64,000 bases of DNA from DATFVA01 sp963771705 (GTDB lineage: Bacteria; Bacteroidota; Ignavibacteria; Ignavibacteriales; Ignavibacteriaceae): positions 175,903 to 239,902 of the forward strand of contig CAVYUP010000013.1 in the NCBI GenBank assembly GCA_963771705.1. The letters run 5' to 3'. Below are positions 26,772 through 36,511 of this stretch, in pieces (position 1 is the stretch's first letter; each line of letters starts with the position of its first letter). The translations under genes and the position numbers were made by a program. Under the pieces are notes generated by a model. It made no database searches and had not been told where the DNA came from. It saw only the letters and a list, made by a program, of their open reading frames with translations.

Positions 26772-27857
26772 ATGCAGGACTTCCTAAGTCAGACATATTT
26801 CGGAAACAGCATTTTAAACTACTTCATAGCTCTCGGAATTTTTATAGTTGGAATAATAGTAATTAAAATATTCAAAACTATAGTTCTTAACCGCCTGAAA
26901 AAATGGTCGGAATCAACCGAGACCCAAATTGATGATTTCCTTGTACGCGGAATTCAGAAAACGGTAGTTCCGCTTTTATATCTGGGAGCTTTTTACCTGG
27001 CTGTTGAATACCTGAAAATTGATCCCGATACAATGGGGATTATTAATAAAATAGCCGTAATCATTTTTACCTTCTTCCTGCTTCGGGCTGTCTCTTCAAT
27101 TATCCGATTTTCTCTTAATGCTTATGTCAGAAAAAAAGGGGGGAAAGAATCGCAAGAGAAAGAACTTCGAGGCATCTCCACAATAATAGCTCTAATTATC
27201 TGGACTGTAGGTCTTGTGTTTTTACTGGACAACCTTGGTTTCAAAGTATCGGCCGTTATTACAGGTTTGGGTATAAGCGGTATCGCTGTTGCTCTTGCCG
27301 CGCAGGCTATACTGGGCGATTTTTTCGCTTATTTTGTTATCTTCTTTGACCGTCCTTTTGAGATAGGCGATTTTATTATTGTAGGAGACAAGCTTGGTTC
27401 CGTAGAATACATAGGTCTGAAGACAACAAGAGTAAGAAGTTTAAGCGGCGAACAGCTTGTATTTTCAAACAAAGATCTGACTGATTCAAGGATTCACAAT
27501 TATAAGAAGATGGAACGCAGAAGAGTTGTATTCCAGCTGGGGGTAATTTACCAGACTACACTTGAGCAGGTGAAGGAGATTCCCGGCATTGTTAAAAAGA
27601 TTATAGAAAGTCAGGCTGATACAGCTTTTGACAGGGGTCATTTTGCGAAGTACGGTGACTTTAGTCTCAACTTTGAGTTCGTTTATTATGTAATAGGTTC
27701 AGACTATACCAAGTATATGGATATACAACAGGCTATAAACCTTGAGATATACAAAGCCTTTGAGGAAAAAGGTATTGAGTTTGCTTATCCCACACAGACA
27801 TTGTTTATGTCGATGCTGAACGGGAACGGTTCAGAGCAGAAAGAATTACAATCCTGA
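26772..27857 (+). CDS. MscS-family mechanosensitive channel
   Basis: 361 residues. About four membrane spans are followed by the pore-lining helix 'VITGLGISGIAVALAAQAIL', rich in small residues as in MscS TM3. The beta domain follows ('FDRPFEIGDFIIVGDKLGSV', 'IGLKTTRVRSLSGEQLVFSN'), then a C-terminal alpha/beta domain. Such channels release solutes during hypo-osmotic shock. The adjoining metallophosphoesterase gene is convergent, 16 bp away. Confidence 0.93.
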   Translation: MQDFLSQTYFGNSILNYFIALGIFIVGIIVIKIFKTIVLNRLKKWSESTETQIDDFLVRGIQKTVVPLLYLGAFYLAVEYLKIDPDTMGIINKIAVIIFTFFLLRAVSSIIRFSLNAYVRKKGGKESQEKELRGISTIIALIIWTVGLVFLLDNLGFKVSAVITGLGISGIAVALAAQAILGDFFAYFVIFFDRPFEIGDFIIVGDKLGSVEYIGLKTTRVRSLSGEQLVFSNKDLTDSRIHNYKKMERRRVVFQLGVIYQTTLEQVKEIPGIVKKIIESQADTAFDRGHFAKYGDFSLNFEFVYYVIGSDYTKYMDIQQAINLEIYKAFEEKGIEFAYPTQTLFMSMLNGNGSEQKELQS

Positions 27858-27873
27858 GTTTGTTCAGGAGGGA

Positions 27874-29109
27874 TCACTCTTTCCGTAGAACTATAACTGT
27901 AATCTCGGGAGTGGAGTTATATCTCATCGGGACGAGAGACATTCCGAGTCCTCTTGTAACGATCATCAGCATATTCCCGAAATGAAAATCACCACGGACG
28001 AAGCGCGTCTCCAGCAGAGTAGGAGTAAGATTTATGAAGGGGAACAGGAAGGTTACCTGTCCTCCGTGTGTATGTCCCGCAAGGAACAAATTATAATCTG
28101 AATCGGCGGCTTTCTGAACTGCCAGCGCGTTCGGCTGATGGATAAGCATTATTTTGAAGTCAGGATGATCCTGCGCAATAACCAGACTATCCAGAACCTC
28201 TGCTCTGAGATGCTCTACATAAGTACTGGTAATGAATGTTATTCCGATCGTCGAGTTTTTAACATTCAGTTTTATATCTCTATTATTATACATCTCAACA
28301 TTATATTTATCCATCGCCCCGCTGACCTCTCTCAGGCTCCGCGAGTAGTCATCCCTGTAAGCCCAGTTATCGTGATCGCCTATACAGGAATAAACGCCAT
28401 ATTCCGATTTAATTTTTCCAACGTATTCAGCTGCCTCATCTATATAATCGGGAGTAGATGTTATCATATCGCCGCCAATTAAAACGAGATCAGGATCAGT
28501 GTCATTAACCCTTCTCATATATTTTTCCAGCCTTGAAGCGTCGGTATAAGCATCTGCCTGGACATCAGAGATAAAAGTTATCTTAAAGTCATTCAAATCA
28601 GGAGGAAGGTTCTTATCCTTGTATTCAACAATCCTGGTTGATACCGCATAATAATCGACGAGAACCCTGGCGGGGACATAGATAACAAAGAAGGCGAGGA
28701 TGACAACGACCAGTCTGGCTTCATAATACCTGAACTTTTCACGGTGCTTACGGTAAAAAGGCAGAAGCAGCAACTTTATAACCTCCATAACCAAAAAGAG
28801 AAGGATGCACTGCACAACAAGGAAAGTCCATATCCAGAAAGGGTAAAGAAGAAAGTAGTTAACGAACCAGCCCCCAGGAATCTGCGGTCTTGACTGCCCC
28901 GTGGAGGAGGAGAGAAATATATAAGCCGCGAGCAAAAAAAGAGGATAAAGGTTAAGGAAAATAAGCAGAACCCGGAATATTTTTTTAAGAACGGCCGGAG
29001 AAACTTTAGAGAAAACCAGTCGTACAGATTTATAAACCTTCCTGGTAAAGTAAAACTGTACAAGGATTATCAATACAAAAGTTATAAAGATTACTACGAT
29101 GAAGCCCAT
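27874..29109 (-). CDS. membrane-anchored calcineurin-like metallophosphoesterase
   Basis: 411 residues. Roughly four N-terminal hydrophobic spans (~1-150) precede a soluble phosphoesterase domain. Motifs in order are 'FISDVQAD' (usually DxH, here D-V-Q), 'LVLIGGDMI', 'CIGDHDNW' (usually GNHD), and 'LAGHTHGGQV'. The layout resembles the YkuE/YaeI group of envelope-linked phosphoesterases. The Gln in motif I and Asp in motif III are deviations from the textbook metal ligands, though the rest of the site is present. Confidence 0.85.
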   Translation of the reverse strand: MGFIVVIFITFVLIILVQFYFTRKVYKSVRLVFSKVSPAVLKKIFRVLLIFLNLYPLFLLAAYIFLSSSTGQSRPQIPGGWFVNYFLLYPFWIWTFLVVQCILLFLVMEVIKLLLLPFYRKHREKFRYYEARLVVVILAFFVIYVPARVLVDYYAVSTRIVEYKDKNLPPDLNDFKITFISDVQADAYTDASRLEKYMRRVNDTDPDLVLIGGDMITSTPDYIDEAAEYVGKIKSEYGVYSCIGDHDNWAYRDDYSRSLREVSGAMDKYNVEMYNNRDIKLNVKNSTIGITFITSTYVEHLRAEVLDSLVIAQDHPDFKIMLIHQPNALAVQKAADSDYNLFLAGHTHGGQVTFLFPFINLTPTLLETRFVRGDFHFGNMLMIVTRGLGMSLVPMRYNSTPEITVIVLRKE

Positions 29110-29193
29110 ATATTCTTGTTATTTTAGAGTCTCCCCTGGTAAGAGAGCATCAATGCTGGAAAATTATGTTATAAAGTTACTAACAAAATTTCT

Positions 29194-29940
29194 TTACAGA
29201 TCATTCCTTAAATGTTCAACAAATTTAAGCATTTTCTGATAATGCGTTCCCTTCCAGTAGACCTTATCGCAATATTCACAATACCAGAATTTATCCTGCC
29301 ATTCTTTTACTTTGGGAGGAAGCCTGTATTCTATTTTAGCTTTTTCTACCGGCTTAAGGATACTACCGCATTCAAGGCACCTTAGGAATTCGCTAATGTT
29401 TCCCTTAAGATCGAACCTTTCGATAACCTCTTTCACCTGATCTTCGATACCACTACCGCGGATCCAATAGCCGTGAGTAATCCTGTTATTTTTTAATAAC
29501 TCCCTGTCCTTTGTGAGTATAGCTCTTTTTTCATTAAGCGAGGTTTCTATGATTTCATCATTTGAAAGATCATTTTTATAAAGGACGTCGAAACCCACCA
29601 GTCGCAGATACTTAGTGAGCGAACCAAGATGAACGTCAGCGATAAACTTCGGTTCCCTTAAAGGTTTATTCCTCAGGTGCTGAACACCGGATATATCCAG
29701 TGATTCGAACACAGGGTACACACTAATTTCATCCTTATCCTGAACCAGGTAATTGAAACCCACAGAGAGGCCATTCACCAGAATCATATCAATTTCCGAA
29801 TGGGGTACACCGAGGGATTCGATCATATCTTTAACTGAAGAGCGGTCGATAAACTCATGCCCAAAGGTTGTTTTTCTTTTTTCCTCAGGCAGGAAATCGT
29901 TTAACTCCTCATAGAATCTAAAGAAAGCCTTTTTAATCAT
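29194..29940 (-). CDS. Mut7-C RNase domain protein with N-terminal ubiquitin-like fold
   Basis: 248 residues. The N-terminal ~85 residues match the Mut7-C ubiquitin/ThiS-like module ('MILVNGLSVGFNYLVQDKDE', 'ISVYPVFESLDIS'). The Mut7-C PIN-like RNase domain follows ('PKFIADVHLGSLTKYLRLVG', 'RAILTKDRELLKN'). It ends with a zinc ribbon formed by C-x2-C ('CLECGS') and 'YCEYCDKVYWKGTHYQKM'. It is a predicted RNA nuclease related to the C-terminus of C. elegans MUT-7. It stands alone between the phosphoesterase and aspS. Confidence 0.9.
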   Translation of the reverse strand: MIKKAFFRFYEELNDFLPEEKRKTTFGHEFIDRSSVKDMIESLGVPHSEIDMILVNGLSVGFNYLVQDKDEISVYPVFESLDISGVQHLRNKPLREPKFIADVHLGSLTKYLRLVGFDVLYKNDLSNDEIIETSLNEKRAILTKDRELLKNNRITHGYWIRGSGIEDQVKEVIERFDLKGNISEFLRCLECGSILKPVEKAKIEYRLPPKVKEWQDKFWYCEYCDKVYWKGTHYQKMLKFVEHLRNDL

Positions 29941-30065
29941 CCGCAGAAAGTTCTTTTACAAATATTATAAATATTACGATCTTTGAGCTGTATTCTACAG
30001 CAAAAGGGAGTATACCGGAAAGAAATTATCTTCAGGTTACGTGCATTATAATATGAGTAAGAGAA

Positions 30066-31829
30066 TTACCTCACTTTTATATGCAGTTCTTTGAGCTGGT
30101 CTTCACTTACCGGAGAGGGGGAGTCATCCATAAGTGACACAGCGCTGGCAGTTTTAGGAAAAGCTATCACCTCTCTTATGGAATTCTCACCGGCAAAGAT
30201 CATAGTCATTCGGTCAAAACCAAAGGCAATACCGCCATGGGGAGGCGCCCCGTACTTAAATGCATTAAGAAGGAAACCGAATTTCTGTTCAGCTTCTTCC
30301 TCGGAAATACCGAGGGCCCTGAACATTTTTGACTGCAGATCAGCATTATGAATTCTTATGCTGCCGCCGGCTATTTCGGTACCGTTAAGAACGAGATCAT
30401 AAGCCCGGGCTCTTACACGTCCCGGATCACTTTCCATATACTGAATATCATCGACGACGGGGGAGGTGAAAGGATGGTGCATCGCATAAAATCGTTTTGT
30501 TTCCTCATCCCATTCAAAGAGAGGGAAGTCGGTAGTCCACAACAAAGCCGGTTCAGTACCTTTGTTAATGAGTTCAAGCCGCTTAGCCATTTCCATTCTA
30601 AGGTAGCCCATTACAGTAAGGCTCTTAAGTTTAGGACCTGAGATAATCAGAATAAGATCACCATCTCCGGCACCCATTTCCGAGATAAGATTTTTCTTTT
30701 CTTCCTCAGAAAAGAACTTTGCAACAGGGGCTTCAACGGTACCATCTTTTACTTTAAGCCACACGAGTCCCGCGGCTCCAAGACCTTTAACATAATCGGT
30801 CAGAGTATCAAGCTGATTGCGGGAATAACCGGCACACCCTTCAGCCAGCATACCGGTAATGATCCCTCCGGAGCCAGTCTGCTCCTTAAAAACCTTAAAT
30901 TCACTTTGACTGAAGATATCATTGAGTGTTTTAAGCTCAAGACCAAACCGGGTATCGGGTTTATCACTTCCATATTTCTCCATCGCTTCGTCGAAAGAGA
31001 GTCTTGGGAGAGGAAGCTGAAGTTCTTTATTCCATATCTCCTTAAAGAGTACCTTCATGAATCCTTCGACCATCTCAAAAATATCTTCGCGATCCACGAA
31101 AGACATCTCGACATCTATCTGGGTAAACTCAGGCTGGCGATCGGCCCGAAGATCTTCATCCCTAAAACACTTAACGATCTGGAAATATCTGTCAAGTCCA
31201 GAAACCATTAGTAATTGTTTATACGTCTGCGGTGACTGAGGCAAAGCATAGAATCTTCCTTTATGAAGGCGACTGGGGACGAGGTAATCGCGTGCACCCT
31301 CGGGAGTACTCTTCATTAAAATGGGAGTCTCAACTTCCACAAAACTATTTTCATCAAAATATTTCCTGGTCAGCTGAGCCAGTTTATGCCGAAGCAGCAG
31401 GTTCTTCTGCAGCGCGGGTCTACGCAGGTCGAGATACCTGAATTTGAGCCGCAGGTCTTCAAAAGCATCAGTATTATCCTTAATCGCGAAGGGAGGAGTT
31501 TCGGCCTCATTCAGTACAATTACTTTATAAACGAGAACGTCTATCTTTCCTGTCTCCAGTTCTGTATTAACGGCATCATCAGGTCTTTTTCTAACTTTTC
31601 CTTCCACAGAAAGAACAAACTCACTCCTGATATCCTTCGCGATATCGAAAGCATCCTTATTTTCAGGCTCGAAAGCTATCTGGGTGATACCATAGCGGTC
31701 ACGGAGCCAGATGAAAATCAATCCCCCGAGATCTCTTCTTCTATCGACCCATCCGTTCAGGACGACATTTTCACCGTCATTATTTTCTCTAAGCTCACCG
31801 CAGGTATGAGTTCTTCTTTCAAATTTCAT
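30066..31829 (-). CDS. aspS: aspartyl-tRNA synthetase
   Basis: 587 residues from the ATG at 31829. A TTG seven codons upstream is an alternative, but 'MKFERRTHTCGELRENNDGE' is the typical start. The OB-fold anticodon-binding domain has 'VVLNGWVDRRRDLGGLIFIW'. Class II motif 2 is 'RCFRDEDLRADRQPEFTQID', the bacterial-type GAD insertion spans ~280-420, and motif 3 is 'GIAFGFDRMTMIFAG'. The active-site loop 'LPQSPQTYKQLL' is intact. It is divergent from the nucleoside phosphorylase gene. Confidence 0.97.
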   Translation of the reverse strand: MKFERRTHTCGELRENNDGENVVLNGWVDRRRDLGGLIFIWLRDRYGITQIAFEPENKDAFDIAKDIRSEFVLSVEGKVRKRPDDAVNTELETGKIDVLVYKVIVLNEAETPPFAIKDNTDAFEDLRLKFRYLDLRRPALQKNLLLRHKLAQLTRKYFDENSFVEVETPILMKSTPEGARDYLVPSRLHKGRFYALPQSPQTYKQLLMVSGLDRYFQIVKCFRDEDLRADRQPEFTQIDVEMSFVDREDIFEMVEGFMKVLFKEIWNKELQLPLPRLSFDEAMEKYGSDKPDTRFGLELKTLNDIFSQSEFKVFKEQTGSGGIITGMLAEGCAGYSRNQLDTLTDYVKGLGAAGLVWLKVKDGTVEAPVAKFFSEEEKKNLISEMGAGDGDLILIISGPKLKSLTVMGYLRMEMAKRLELINKGTEPALLWTTDFPLFEWDEETKRFYAMHHPFTSPVVDDIQYMESDPGRVRARAYDLVLNGTEIAGGSIRIHNADLQSKMFRALGISEEEAEQKFGFLLNAFKYGAPPHGGIAFGFDRMTMIFAGENSIREVIAFPKTASAVSLMDDSPSPVSEDQLKELHIKVR

Positions 31830-31932
31830 TTTGTAACTTTGCTCCAACAAATAAATTTCAGGCGATAAAAATAATTAATAATAAAAGGGCATACAAATTA
31901 AATAATGATGCTCCTGAAGGTGTAAAACTACT

Positions 31933-33237
31933 ATGAATCCTGTCGAAATCATACGAAAGAAACGTGAGGGAGAGGTTCTCTCTTCTGATGAAATTAAAGA
32001 TATAGTAAATGGTTTTACTAAAAATAAGATTCCCGATTACCAGTTCTCCGCCTTCCTGATGGCAGTATATTTCCAGGGGATGAGCAAGGAAGAAACTTCT
32101 ATTCTCACCGATTCGATGCTCCACAGCGGGAAAGTAATTGACCTTAAGAAAGTTGAGGGAATTAAGATAGATAAGCACTCCACCGGAGGTGTAGGCGACA
32201 AAACTTCACTTATACTTGCTCCCATTGCCGCCGCCGCGGGGGTAAAAGTTCCGATGATTTCAGGGAGGGGGTTAGGACATACAGGCGGTACGCTGGATAA
32301 GCTGGAATCGATACCGGGATTCAGAACGGACCTGGGACTTAGTGAATATAAGTCGGTATTGAAAAAAACCGGGGCTGTACTAATTGGTCAGACCAAAGAT
32401 ATTGCTCCTGCTGATAAAGTTATTTACTCGCTTCGCGACGTTACAGCAACGGTAGAATCTGTACCGCTGATAACCGCAAGTATTATGAGCAAAAAGCTGG
32501 CAGAAGGAATCGACGGACTTGTTCTGGATGTTAAGGTGGGCTCAGGTGCTTTTATGAGAACCACAAAAGAGGCCTTAGAATTAACGCGCTCCCTTGTTAA
32601 TACCGCCAAAGATTTCAATAAAAAGGTAATTGCCTTTATTACTGATATGAATCAGCCGCTGGGAACACATATAGGAAACTGGCTGGAGGTTGTAGAATGC
32701 ATAAACATTCTACGAGGCGAGGTTAAGAACGACCTGTATGAGCTGAGCAACAGATTAGCGGGAGCAATGATCTACCTGGCCGAAATGGCCGGGAGTATAG
32801 AAGAAGGAACAAAAACCGCAGAATCACTTATATCTAACGGTAAAGCCCTGGATAAATTCGTAGAAATGGTTAATGCGCAGGGAGGAGATATTTCATTTAT
32901 TAATAATCCCGAGAAATACCCGGGTTCGAAACATAAACATGAAGTCATTTCTCAGAAATCGGGATATCTCGCTTCGATGGATACTTATGAGATTGGTATG
33001 TCGGCCATTGAACTTGGGGCAGGCAGAAAAACAAAAGAAGATACGATCGATCACAAGGCCGGAATTATCTTCCGGGTGAAGTCTGGAGACCGTGTTAAAA
33101 AAGGAGAAACCATAGCAGAAATATTTTCTGATTCTAAGAAAGGTTTGGGACTTGCCGGGGGTAGAATCCTGAATGCCGTAACGATTAGTAAAGATAAACC
33201 CTCGGGATTAAAGCTTATTAAAAAGATAATTATCTGA
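31933..33237 (+). CDS. thymidine/pyrimidine-nucleoside phosphorylase
   Basis: 434 residues, the normal length. Phosphate/substrate motif 'DKHSTGGVGDKTSLILAPIA' and 'GRGLGHTGGTLDKLESIPGF' are the family hallmarks. 'DVKVGSGAFM' and the C-terminal PYNP domain 'GIIFRVKSGDRVKKGETIAE' complete it. It cleaves pyrimidine (deoxy)nucleosides with phosphate. Whether it prefers thymidine (DeoA) or is broad (Pdp) cannot be told from sequence alone. Confidence 0.95.
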   Translation: MNPVEIIRKKREGEVLSSDEIKDIVNGFTKNKIPDYQFSAFLMAVYFQGMSKEETSILTDSMLHSGKVIDLKKVEGIKIDKHSTGGVGDKTSLILAPIAAAAGVKVPMISGRGLGHTGGTLDKLESIPGFRTDLGLSEYKSVLKKTGAVLIGQTKDIAPADKVIYSLRDVTATVESVPLITASIMSKKLAEGIDGLVLDVKVGSGAFMRTTKEALELTRSLVNTAKDFNKKVIAFITDMNQPLGTHIGNWLEVVECINILRGEVKNDLYELSNRLAGAMIYLAEMAGSIEEGTKTAESLISNGKALDKFVEMVNAQGGDISFINNPEKYPGSKHKHEVISQKSGYLASMDTYEIGMSAIELGAGRKTKEDTIDHKAGIIFRVKSGDRVKKGETIAEIFSDSKKGLGLAGGRILNAVTISKDKPSGLKLIKKIII

Positions 33238-33376
33238 CGCCCAGGTGAATTATATATGCTTAAATGGAAGAAATATTTAAGATAGTTTGACCTCATTAGA
33301 TGAACACAGGACGGTATTCCACTGATTCCCTGAAGAAATAAAGAGACTAAGATTTGACCTGGGAGTCATTTTATTC

Positions 33377-33407
33377 TTGTTTGATATATTTTAATTATCT
33401 AATTTTG
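33377..33407 (+). promoter_or_regulatory. candidate promoter of the heme operon (TTG-N20-TAATTTTG)
   Basis: TTG at 33377-33379, 20 nt, then TAATTTTG at 33400-33407. Initiation would fall about 20 nt before the hemX-like ATG at 33435. Boxes and spacing match the mnmE promoter. Confidence 0.5.
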
Positions 33408-33434
33408 TACCCGTAAGTCATATATGAGATTATA

Positions 33435-34259
33435 ATGAAGGATCTAATAGATTTCCTAAACATACTACTGCCTGTCCTTTACATAACTACTTTCATCTTC
33501 TACTACGTAGACTTTATGAAGGGCACGAAGGTAGCCGCAAGCTCCAAAAGGCTGCTGTTATTTCTAACATTAATATTTCACCTGTTCTACCTGCTTTTCC
33601 GGACACTATATTTCGATCATCCTCCTATCACCAATGTATTTGAGATATTTACAGTGCTGGCGTTTGCGGTGGGATTCTCCTATTTCATCCTGGAGCTAGT
33701 AACCGACATACGAGGAACAGGTCTTTTTATTATAATCATCTCGATCTTATTTCAGCTCGTCAGTTCATTTTTCATTCAGGACCTGGTAGAGGTAAAAGAT
33801 GTACTTAAAAGCAATCTTCTCGGTATACACGTCTTCAGTGCGCTGCTCGGTTATTCGGCAATAACTATTTCTGCCGTATACGGATTTCTATATTTAATCC
33901 TCTATAAAGAAATCAAACTGAATAAGTTCGGACTGATATTCAACAGGCTTCCGAATCTTGAAGTACTCGAGGTTCTGAGCTTTTATTCGGCTGTGATAGG
34001 ATTTATTCTACTGACAGTTGCTATTATAATAGGCATCATCTGGCTGCCTAAGGCCTTCCCGAATTTCTCTTACGCCGATCCGAAACTCATAGGAACATCT
34101 ATGGTTTGGATACTATACGGTATAGGAATAGCCAGCAAAGTTTTTGGAAAGTGGCGCGGTAAGAAAGTAGTAACTCTCTCGATTATAGGATTTGTTCTGG
34201 CAATTGCTTCTACCATGCTTACTAATTTTTTAGCACAGAGTTTTCATTCTTTTTATTGA
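33435..34259 (+). CDS. HemX/CcsA-like cytochrome c assembly family membrane protein
   Basis: 274 residues with about eight membrane spans. It fits the HemX branch of the cytochrome-c-assembly superfamily: 'LLFRTLYFDHPPITNVFEIF' and 'LLGIHVFSALLGYSAITISA' supply candidate heme-ligand His residues. The Trp-rich WGxxWxWD motif of true CcsA/CcmC is absent. HemX proteins are commonly the first gene before hemA and influence the amount of glutamyl-tRNA reductase. Here hemA starts 6 bp after its stop, which supports that role. Confidence 0.85.
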   Translation: MKDLIDFLNILLPVLYITTFIFYYVDFMKGTKVAASSKRLLLFLTLIFHLFYLLFRTLYFDHPPITNVFEIFTVLAFAVGFSYFILELVTDIRGTGLFIIIISILFQLVSSFFIQDLVEVKDVLKSNLLGIHVFSALLGYSAITISAVYGFLYLILYKEIKLNKFGLIFNRLPNLEVLEVLSFYSAVIGFILLTVAIIIGIIWLPKAFPNFSYADPKLIGTSMVWILYGIGIASKVFGKWRGKKVVTLSIIGFVLAIASTMLTNFLAQSFHSFY

Positions 34260-34265
34260 GCCTGT

Positions 34266-35555
34266 ATGAACTTATCAGCGATATCAATAAATCACCGTTC
34301 CGCTTCGGTTGAGTTAAGAGAAGCTCTTCATCTGAGTGAAGAGGAGATTGCTGAGCTCGTAGCTAAGATTAAAGGTAACTTTCTCAGTGAAGGGTTAGTT
34401 ATATCAACCTGTAACCGTACGGAGATATACGGTTTCCCGTCCAACAAAAAGATAGCGATTCCGGAAATCCAGAAAGTGCTCATAGAGCATAAATCCGTTC
34501 CGGATATATCACCCGATAACTTTCAGTCGTTTCATTCTTTCTCGGCAATTGAACATTTATTCAGAGTCGCAACGGGAATTGATTCACTACTTATAGGCGA
34601 TAACCAGATCTTCAAGCAGGTAAAGGACTCATTTCAGCTGGCTGAAGATCTCAGCTTCACAGGGGTAATTACAAAAAGAATTTTTGACGCGGCAATAAAG
34701 ACAGGCAAACGTGCGATAAATGAGACTCTGATAAGTGAGGGTGCTGTTACAGTCAGTTATGCTGCAGTTCAGCTGATAGAAAAAATATTCTCAAATCTCA
34801 GTAAAAAGTCGGCCATGGTAATAGGTGCCGGAGAAACCGGTGAAATTGCTGCAAAGCATCTGCGTGACAGGGGGATCGGAAGGCTCTCAATCACGAACAG
34901 AACCATTGAACGTGCCGAGAAGCTTGCTTCCTCGCTTAATGCGAAGATAATTCCATTCGATAATTTCAAAGAATATATATACGATTATGATATAATAATC
35001 AGTGCGACCAGTGCTCAGGAGCTGATCCTTACAAGGAAGGATATAGAGGCGGCAATGAAGCGCAGGAATTATTCGTCGCTGGTTTTGATGGATATTGCTG
35101 TCCCCAGGGATATTGATCCTACTTCCAAAGTTATAGATTATGTCTTCTACCACGATATTGATTCACTTAATATCATCGTGGATCAGAATCTGGCTAAAAG
35201 AAGAGACGAAATACCGAAAGTTGAGAGGATAATTAAGGAAGAGCTTGACGCTTTAATGAGCTGGTACAATAGTCTTGAAGCTGGGCCGACGATAAAAGAA
35301 CTGCGCGATTTTTTTGAGAACATCCGTGCAGAAGAAGTCGAGAAAAATAAGAACAGGTTTACCAATGATGACCAGGAAAAACTTGATATAATTACCAAAA
35401 GAATAATAAACAAGATCCTTCATCAGCCTATGGTTGAATTAAAGAAACTAACAGGAGAAGGGAATGCTCCTGATGAAATGGCATCAAGGATAAGTATCAT
35501 CAGGGAGATTTTCGGAATAGATAAAAAAGACGGTAATGATAATAACAACGAATAA
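34266..35555 (+). CDS. hemA: glutamyl-tRNA reductase HemA
   Basis: 429 residues. It catalyses the first step of C5-pathway tetrapyrrole synthesis, Glu-tRNA to glutamate-1-semialdehyde. The nucleophilic Cys lies in 'LVISTCNRTEIYGF' near residue 49. 'GIDSLLIGDNQIFKQVKDSF' and the NADPH domain 'AMVIGAGETGEIAAKHLRDR' follow, with 'LVLMDIAVPRDIDP' and a C-terminal dimerisation helix. It is the second gene of the heme operon. The partner hemL is not in this window. Confidence 0.97.
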   Translation: MNLSAISINHRSASVELREALHLSEEEIAELVAKIKGNFLSEGLVISTCNRTEIYGFPSNKKIAIPEIQKVLIEHKSVPDISPDNFQSFHSFSAIEHLFRVATGIDSLLIGDNQIFKQVKDSFQLAEDLSFTGVITKRIFDAAIKTGKRAINETLISEGAVTVSYAAVQLIEKIFSNLSKKSAMVIGAGETGEIAAKHLRDRGIGRLSITNRTIERAEKLASSLNAKIIPFDNFKEYIYDYDIIISATSAQELILTRKDIEAAMKRRNYSSLVLMDIAVPRDIDPTSKVIDYVFYHDIDSLNIIVDQNLAKRRDEIPKVERIIKEELDALMSWYNSLEAGPTIKELRDFFENIRAEEVEKNKNRFTNDDQEKLDIITKRIINKILHQPMVELKKLTGEGNAPDEMASRISIIREIFGIDKKDGNDNNNE

Positions 35556-35569
35556 TTCCAGGAATTAAA

Positions 35570-36511
35570 TTGAAACAGAAAATAGTAATTGGTTCCCGCG
35601 GAAGTGAGCTTGCATTATGGCAGTCGAACTTTATTAAAAAGGAACTTGAAAAAAGAAATAAAAATATTTCGGTCGAAATAAAAATTATCAAAACCAAGGG
35701 AGACAAGATACTTGATGTAGCTCTATCCAAGATAGGTGATAAGAGTCTCTTTACTAAAGAACTCGAAGTCCAGCTGCTAAACCGAAAGATCGACCTCGCC
35801 GTACACAGTCTTAAAGACCTGCAGACCCAGCTGCCGGAAGGTTTGAAGCTATCGGCAGTTTCAAAGCGTCACCCTGTTGAAGATGTTCTGATTGCAAGAA
35901 AAAAAGGAACCACAATTCATACTATCAGAGAAAACGGTCATGTAGCAACCGGCTCGCTCAGAAGAAGATCGCAGCTTCTGCATAAACGTCCTGATATTAC
36001 TATTCATGAATTAAGAGGAAACGTTAATTCCCGAATTAAAAAGTTTCTGGAATCCGATTGGGACGCAATAATACTTGCCCGTGCAGGTATTGAAAGACTA
36101 AACCTGAAAAAATATATCTCTTCATATATTGATAAGGAGGATATACTGCCTGCGGTAGGACAGGGAGCCCTGGGCATTGAAATTCATGAAGACAATAAGG
36201 TTGTTGATGAGATTCTTCAATCTGTTCATCATGAAGAAACATATAAAGCCGTACTTGCGGAAAGAGCGTTCCTTAGAAAGCTTGAGGGTGGCTGCCAGGT
36301 ACCTATCGGGGCTTTTGCCGAGGTTAAGTCGAATGGTATTTACCTGGACGGTCTTGTTGGATCAGTTGATGGAAGCCTTACATTCAGGAAAAAAATCAGA
36401 GGCAGCAGCAGAGAGCCTGAGAAGGCTGGGATTAGCCTGGCGAAGGATTTAATAAAGGCCGGGGCGAAGGAAATTCTTGATGAAATCTACAATAACGTGA
36501 GGGTCAAATGA
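35570..36511 (+). CDS. hemC: hydroxymethylbilane synthase (porphobilinogen deaminase) HemC
   Basis: 313 residues starting at a TTG (35570) with CCAGGA ahead of it. No ATG start fits the conserved 'KIVIGSRGSELALWQSNFIK' opening. 'IDLAVHSLKDLQTQLPEGL' and 'ATGSLRRRSQLL' line the substrate site, and the dipyrromethane-cofactor Cys is in 'KLEGGCQVPIGAFAE'. It polymerises four porphobilinogens. The TGA stop overlaps the ATG of the next gene (ATGA). Confidence 0.96.
   Translation: MKQKIVIGSRGSELALWQSNFIKKELEKRNKNISVEIKIIKTKGDKILDVALSKIGDKSLFTKELEVQLLNRKIDLAVHSLKDLQTQLPEGLKLSAVSKRHPVEDVLIARKKGTTIHTIRENGHVATGSLRRRSQLLHKRPDITIHELRGNVNSRIKKFLESDWDAIILARAGIERLNLKKYISSYIDKEDILPAVGQGALGIEIHEDNKVVDEILQSVHHEETYKAVLAERAFLRKLEGGCQVPIGAFAEVKSNGIYLDGLVGSVDGSLTFRKKIRGSSREPEKAGISLAKDLIKAGAKEILDEIYNNVRVK

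Noticed and set aside
31386..31868. 160-codon plus-strand ORF
   Set aside because: Antisense shadow of aspS.
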